Under the pieces are notes generated by a model. The model saw nothing but the letters and a program-made list of their open reading frames with translations. It made no database searches and was not told the DNA's origin. Below are positions 58,833 through 64,000 of a stretch of 64,000 nt of DNA, one piece after another; the stretch's first letter is position 1; each line of letters begins with the position of its first letter. The DNA lies in NCBI GenBank assembly GCA_025602905.1, contig JAHLKI010000032.1:124001-188000 (forward strand), read 5' to 3'. Source of the stretch: Phlyctochytrium arcticum. Its lineage: Eukaryota; Chytridiomycota; Chytridiomycetes; Chytridiales; Chytridiaceae. A program made the translations under genes and the position numbers.

Positions 58833-60920
58833 CTATGGCTCTGATGTGGGGTTATAGGGCGCAGACCAAAAGGAGGGGTAAGCGGAAGATCCGCCCGAGG
58901 AGGGAGAGTCTCGAGACGTGGAGGTGGGAGGGAGTGGCGGATAAAATCCGGAGGGGTACACTTCGGGATTTGCATAGTAGTCAGACGATGATTGTTGCTG
59001 CTGCTGCTGTTGTTGTGGATGTGGATGTGGGTGCGGCTGGTGTTGGGAGGGGTATGGCTGTTGCGGTGATGGGATCAAGGGGGAATGCGAGAATGGTCCT
59101 GTTCGGAATTGAGAGCCGTTGTGAGATGGGACCATGGCAGGGTCACGGTGATGGGATTGACCGTTGGTCAGTGGGTGGATGGGTGGTTGGAGATGGGATA
59201 AAGGAGGGCTCATGTTGCTTGGGGTGGGCCCAATGTACATGCCGAGCATGGACGAAGAAGGCGGGAAATGATGGTGAAGCGAGGGGAGTGGAGGTGGTGG
59301 GCCTTGAAGATGGTGGGGATGATGTGGTGAGTGGTGGTGAAGATGATGTTGCTGCATAGCTGATGGGTGGACCGGTGAGTAGGATCCTTCGGCGCTCAAC
59401 GCCCCCATTGCCATGTTGACACCCTTTGGTACAGCCGACAAGGCACTACTTGGCCCTCCGCCAGATCCCCCTCCCGGTAAAAGCCCCGCCGTATGCAAAG
59501 GATGAAGAAATCTGCCGTCCACACTACCAGGCCCAACTACCCCTGCGACGGTCGTGCAAGAAATCTCTGAGCTGACATGGCGTTTCAACGCATCCGATCG
59601 CGCGAACCCCTTGCCACATGCCCGACAGACGTAAGGGCGCTCATTGTTGTGTAGACGCATATGCCGTTTCAAGTCGTGATTGCGGCGGAAAGCGAGGGGG
59701 CAGTAGGTGCACTTGTGCGGCTTGAGTGAACAGTGGGATTTGGCATGAGCGCGTAGATTTTGAGGGCGGGTAAAGACTTTGGTGCAGCTGGCAACCGGGC
59801 AAGGGTACACTACATCAACTGACGAGGAGCGAGATGCTGCTGGTGGCTGCTGTTGCTGGGGTTGTTGACTTGAACTGCTGCTACTCTCGGCAGCACGACC
59901 TTGGGCATCAAAGTCGTAAGAAGCGCTCTTGAAGGAGCCAGGAGATCGTGGTGGCTCACTGGTGCTTAGCAAGCTGTTGTTGGAGTTGTTGATGGGCTTG
60001 CGGTCAAAATGGGTACTAGTGTCGTCGTCAATGTTGCTGCTGGTAACGCGTGTTGCCAGTGACTGAGGGGAAGAATCTCCCACACTGCTTGTCTTGAAAG
60101 AAGGACTGACCGACGCGTAACCCATCTCTGACTCACTCATAGACACCCGTCCCGGACCATTGTCGCCCCAATCACCGCGGCCTATATCGTCTCCCCCTTC
60201 CCGAGTCCCGCCCCTTGATGCGCTCCCGGTGTCGCCTACGGAATTGTCGCGATGCGGGCGCGGCGACCCTGGGTTGTTGGAAGGTAGATCGAGGGATGAA
60301 GTGAAGAGTAAGTTATAAGGTTGTTGCCCCTGGCCCATGCTTGACGAATTGTTGTGGTTTGGCAAATCGCTAAAGTCTTGCTGTTGCTGCTGTTGCTGAC
60401 CAAAAAAAGACGCGGGACGTTGATGCTGTTGCTGAGAGTTGCTACTGGTGTTGATGTGAGCAGATGGTGGTCGTGGTGGTAAAGCCGCCGGCAAGTCGTA
60501 ATCGTCGCTCCCTGAACCTCCGTTTGATGCATGTCCGCCATAGCCTCTCGTTTCCGGTCCAAAAGAATGCGTTGCCGTACCCCGGTTGCTGGCCGCCGTG
60601 GAAAGTAGGTGATCCGCGAGCGAGCGGTGAGTACTAGGTACGCCTGCCGAACTGTGCTGATAGTGTGAGTATTGCTCTTGATGCTGCGAATGCCGAGGTG
60701 GGAAGGGCGGTTGTTGCTGATGCAGGTGCCGGGAGGATGCATCGGCCGTCGGTCGTTGTTGCTGATGATGTGGTGGTGGTGGTGGTGGTTGTTGCCGCCC
60801 AGAGTTGGTGTCTTCAGACCCGACATCAGGGCGAGGTGGGAAATAAAAAGGATCGTTCCGGTAATGCATTGACAGGCTGGACGAAAAAGCGGATCGAGCT
60901 TGAAGTTCCAAAGTTGGCAT
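58833..60920 (-). CDS. C2H2 zinc-finger transcription factor, Crz1-like
   Basis: Single exon, 695 aa; the first ATG is at 60920 (MPTLELQARSAF). Three adjacent C2H2-type fingers lie near residues 368-452: YPCPVASCTKVFTRPQNLRA, HKCTYCPLAFRRNHDLKRHM and YVCRACGKGFARSDALKRHV. The third ends in a C2HC-like Cys instead of the second His. The array, linkers (NNERPY) and last-finger form resemble the Crz1/Prz1 family of calcineurin-regulated factors. No PxIxIT docking motif was confirmed. The rest is low complexity, with His-, Gln-, Pro- and Ser-rich tracts and poly-Gln near the C-terminus. A nuclear transcription factor is certain enough; the calcium link is inferred from finger similarity only. Confidence 0.85.
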   Translation of the reverse strand: MPTLELQARSAFSSSLSMHYRNDPFYFPPRPDVGSEDTNSGRQQPPPPPPHHQQQRPTADASSRHLHQQQPPFPPRHSQHQEQYSHYQHSSAGVPSTHRSLADHLLSTAASNRGTATHSFGPETRGYGGHASNGGSGSDDYDLPAALPPRPPSAHINTSSNSQQQHQRPASFFGQQQQQQQDFSDLPNHNNSSSMGQGQQPYNLLFTSSLDLPSNNPGSPRPHRDNSVGDTGSASRGGTREGGDDIGRGDWGDNGPGRVSMSESEMGYASVSPSFKTSSVGDSSPQSLATRVTSSNIDDDTSTHFDRKPINNSNNSLLSTSEPPRSPGSFKSASYDFDAQGRAAESSSSSSQQPQQQQPPAASRSSSVDVVYPCPVASCTKVFTRPQNLRAHAKSHCSLKPHKCTYCPLAFRRNHDLKRHMRLHNNERPYVCRACGKGFARSDALKRHVSSEISCTTVAGVVGPGSVDGRFLHPLHTAGLLPGGGSGGGPSSALSAVPKGVNMAMGALSAEGSYSPVHPSAMQQHHLHHHSPHHPHHLQGPPPPLPSLHHHFPPSSSMLGMYIGPTPSNMSPPLSHLQPPIHPLTNGQSHHRDPAMVPSHNGSQFRTGPFSHSPLIPSPQQPYPSQHQPHPHPHPQQQQQQQQSSSDYYANPEVYPSGFYPPLPPTSTSRDSPSSGGSSAYPSFWSAPYNPTSEP

Positions 60921-63900
60921 TGTCGATTTCCCGACAACAAACACACTGATACACACCAAGGCTGGAGATGATGTCTTACGTCAAGGAGCAGTAGAGTTGC
61001 AAAGATGGGTTCCTCACGCGGGATATGAAGCTAATAAGCCCTGGCCTCAGCGAATCAGGGAATGCGGAAGAAAAGCGATACCTCCGTAGGAAAGATGATG
61101 TGTGAAAGGCAAAAAGTGCCTTACTTGACGCCCGGCCGCGATGATAAGAACAATATTTAGATGCCCCGGTAACTGATGGATGTTGGCAGCGGCTGATGAC
61201 GCTTTTAGGTTGAGGGACCTGCCCCGATCGGATGGGCCCAGACAGTAGAAACAATAGTGGTACCACGGGCGGAGAGTGGAGGAGCGCCGGTGAACAGCCG
61301 AGAGTTGGGGGTTTTGGAATGTGTGCTTGCAGGGAAAGATGCGGGTTCTGATACCAGATATTGATGAGATGCCTGATGCCTGGTGCCTGGAGGATGCCGG
61401 AAGCTTGCCTGTTGCCCTTGGTCCCTGGCGATTCGAAGCCCGATGTTTGATGCGACTACGACGGCGTATATAATCCGGGACGGCCGTGCTTTTTGTTGGC
61501 AGTTGCCTGCTGTATATGTATAAATTGGCGTCGGCGGCCAGCGTTGTCAAAAACGAGTAAAGACCGTGGGTGCAGTACGCGCTTGTCGTGGGCGTCGGTC
61601 CTTGCACGGATTTATATATGAGCTGATGATGGGTCGGGCGTGATGAATACCCGTCTGAAAGGGTTCCGAGTGGATAGTGACTGCTGCTCTCTTGGACTGA
61701 TGTCCGATGCCTTTGGGGATGGTGGTTGGTGGTGGTGGACAAGTTATATAAACGAAAGTATACGCGAAAAGGGGGTTGTTGCGAGATCCAAGAAGAATAC
61801 GGTAAATTCACGGCCTAGCTGCTCCAAGGAACCAAGGGGGAAAAAAAGAGTGCCAGATCACTTTTAATGCGGCGGAATCCAAGATCGCAGTGGCAGGGAA
61901 GGTTGTCGGAAGCTGGCCTGCAGGTACCGATAGCCCCCCCTCCCAAGGATCAACACTATATAATAAGGTCCAACCCGTCCGTCCCGTATAGACAAGCCAG
62001 ATGAATGAAGGGGCTCCAGAAACACACTGGTGGACCAAATGAAGCGGGGGGTTTAGGAGCTCCAAGGCAATTTTTGTATGAGTGGGTGATGCGATCTGCC
62101 GACGGGAGCAACAACCGGACAGCCCCGTACTGTTTCAGGTTTCCTGGAGGTAATTTTTTAATCTTGCAATGTTGGCCGTTTGTGTGCAGTGTGCTGCTGG
62201 ATGGATCTGTCACAGACCAAGTTTCCGATGCTGGAGCGTCACGCGAGAACGGCCTATGCTGCGCTGGGAATCTGGTAAATCTGTGGTTGATGGTAGTCGT
62301 AGGTGGTTTGTACCGCTGGGAAAACCTGTGGCAAGTTGCGGGGTGCGACGGCGGTGTTCAGATTCTTTATTCTAATCCCCGGTCCCTGGTACGGCCGGTA
62401 TCATGACTCGGACGCAAAACCTCGAACACTTTTGAAGCATCTATCATATTACTATATCTGACTTTTCAAGGTTTAGCTATCAGCCTTTGCATTGCGCTGG
62501 CTCCGGGATCTCTCTTCCTAGGAAAAAACTATGGGTTCCCGTTCCTGAAGACACTCTCGTATCGCCTTCTCGGTTCCTGCTCATCATTCTTTCCATCATC
62601 GCCGTTTCATTTCTGCCTATTGCCGTCGTTGCACTTCCGCGCTATCTACTTGACGCCGTCGCCAGCCAGCGGAGGCTTTGACCACGGAGCGGGAGCACGG
62701 TCCGCCACGACAACGCGTCCAGCAGTCTAATCCAGCTTACGCGCGACGCGAAGCGTGTTTTCCAGTCTTGACTCTTGAGCTCAAACGCGTCAAAGTAGCT
62801 GGATTTGCTGGATTCGCTGGATTTCGGAAAAGTTTACCGCCGGTATCGTATGGCCTCGGACCGGATTTTATGGTTGCATCAGATAACAAAAACACATCCC
62901 GGGATGCATCGCATCAACTTTGTGTGCAATGGCATTTTGCTTTCTTTCTCAATTTCGGCCCCCAATTCCAATCCACTGAGTGGACTTCAGCCTTTTGAGA
63001 CCCATATCATGATGCCGCACTTGAGCAACTCTCCGCGGCGGCTCCGTACGGGCCGCTGAACACATTCACACGACTGCATCAGCCACAACCTTAGGCTGTA
63101 TTACGTCTTGTTCCTAGGTCGCTAAACTGTTCACAAGGACCAACATTCATCTCCAACATCACCATCCCACTGATTCCCACATCGCGTCAAGCATTCAGCC
63201 TCTGCGTCTTTTTTTACCTTTTAGATGCGCTGCGACGATGTATAGAATTCCAAAACACCTTCACCCCTTAATGTATGTATTTTTCCGATTTTTTAACGCG
63301 TCAAACAGATACAAGTGTCGGAGAGGGTGGGCGCAATAACAAAATTCTCCCAAGGCTTTGGAATGGTAACCCGATTGTGGCGGAGGTAGGAGCCTCACTT
63401 CCTGAATCCTGAGCCGGTTTTCCTGATAACATAAAGGTAAAACAAAAAGTGCCTTCCATAGAACCCGATACGCTATCATGGGTAATGCTTGGAACTCAAA
63501 AGTGCTAAAAAAAAATCAAAAGGTCCTTATGACAATAGGTCCCTCGCCCCGCAATAGATCTCATATGATTGATGAGGGGCTACTGTATGATACTGTATGC
63601 ACGACCAAGGCATCATTTTGATCATCAGTCATGACCGAATATCGGGCAATGGTTTTACTTGAACGTCGCCAACCTTGTGTGCATGTTGAACCTCCAAGAT
63701 CTCCCAAAAGCAGATATTGCGGCTCGAAGTAGTCGAGATACATAGCAAGCATGCCTTCTGTGTTTCCTTGCGAATCACCTATCATCATACTAAAATCGCA
63801 TTACCACTATATAATGTGTAGACCAAAGTCGGATCTTGTACGAGATTCGCATACTTTAAGGCGCTACCCCATTTTCGGTAAAATGCTTTGAAAGAACACC

Positions 63901-64000
63901 GGAGAACAGAACACCCTGATGAGACCCAGGGTTTGGGTTGGATGTCACATTACAAACATGCCTTGAGGTTATTTTGACCCCCTCAACATAATGCATGCTA
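60921..64000. other. Three-kilobase stretch without a supported gene
   Basis: This is the upstream region of the zinc-finger gene and beyond. Open frames exist (for example 254 codons at 61047-61811, minus strand) but none starts convincingly, shows a domain or is supported by splice sites. Several TATA-like strings (for example near 61510-61530) may serve long promoters. The edge could hold the end of a gene that lies outside the window. Confidence 0.4.

Noticed and set aside
58799..59359. Open frame of 186 codons on the plus strand under the zinc-finger gene
   Set aside because: Antisense shadow of His/Gln/Pro-rich coding sequence; low-complexity product.
61047..61811. Open frame of 254 codons on the minus strand
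   Set aside because: No domain, unusual composition, and it lies in the upstream region of the zinc-finger gene. It is more likely leader or promoter sequence.
62487..62681. Short frame with a hydrophobic helix (FLLIILSIIAVSFLPIAVVA)
   Set aside because: It does not begin with ATG and has no neighbouring support; a hydrophobic stretch can arise by chance.

Overview
The window is nuclear DNA of a fungus. Genes are dense, on both strands, and split by many short GT-AG introns (about 50-70 nt). There is a division-1 chitin synthase, a fungal-type Crz1-like zinc-finger factor, Tel1 and Hbs1. A type III glutamine synthetase, a Fanzor-type transposon fossil and PIF/Harbinger-type genes make an early-diverging fungus such as a chytrid my best guess. 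That is an inference: no rRNA or other decisive marker is present.

Layout. 1-15.0 kb: the 3' end of an unidentified gene, a very large TEL1/ATM kinase gene (minus strand), and HBS1 (plus strand) sharing a 216-bp bidirectional promoter with it. 15.2-24.1 kb: a BRD7/BRD9-like bromodomain protein, a Myb/SANT-like gene with an unclear 5' end, a Dpb3/CHRAC-type histone-fold protein and GSIII. 24.3-28.1 kb: gene-poor, holding tRNA-Asn(GTT) and a decayed repeat-like ORF. 28.1-46.3 kb: an RRM/RGG protein, a secreted-domain multi-spanning membrane protein, a SAM methyltransferase, a membrane protein combining GRAM and PX domains, a PASK-like kinase, a large disordered protein and chitin synthase. 46.4-58.1 kb: an island of mobile-element-derived genes. 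58.8-60.9 kb: the zinc-finger factor. The last 3 kb hold no gene I can support.

The most unusual part is the island at 46.4-58.1 kb. It holds one broken and three intact HARBI1/PIF-like genes. The intact three form a head-to-tail array with a period near 1.94 kb and share their 5' leader, 5'-UTR intron, two coding introns and 3' flank. All four carry Asp where Harbinger transposases have the third catalytic Glu. Between the broken copy and the array lies a decayed Fanzor (eukaryotic TnpB relative), recognisable by its RuvC and zinc-ribbon segments but frameshifted and lacking its last catalytic Asp.

A second notable locus is HBS1. A 1371-nt exon (457 codons) with phase-1 introns on both sides can be skipped in frame to give a 678-aa Hbs1. 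If the exon is included and the following 52-nt intron retained, translation stops at once and gives a 610-aa protein without the GTPase. This is the layout known for shared HBS1/SKI7 genes.

Exon coordinates were read by eye from splice sites and reading frame. Gene models whose exon lengths sum to a multiple of three with no internal stop are given higher confidence. No database search was possible.
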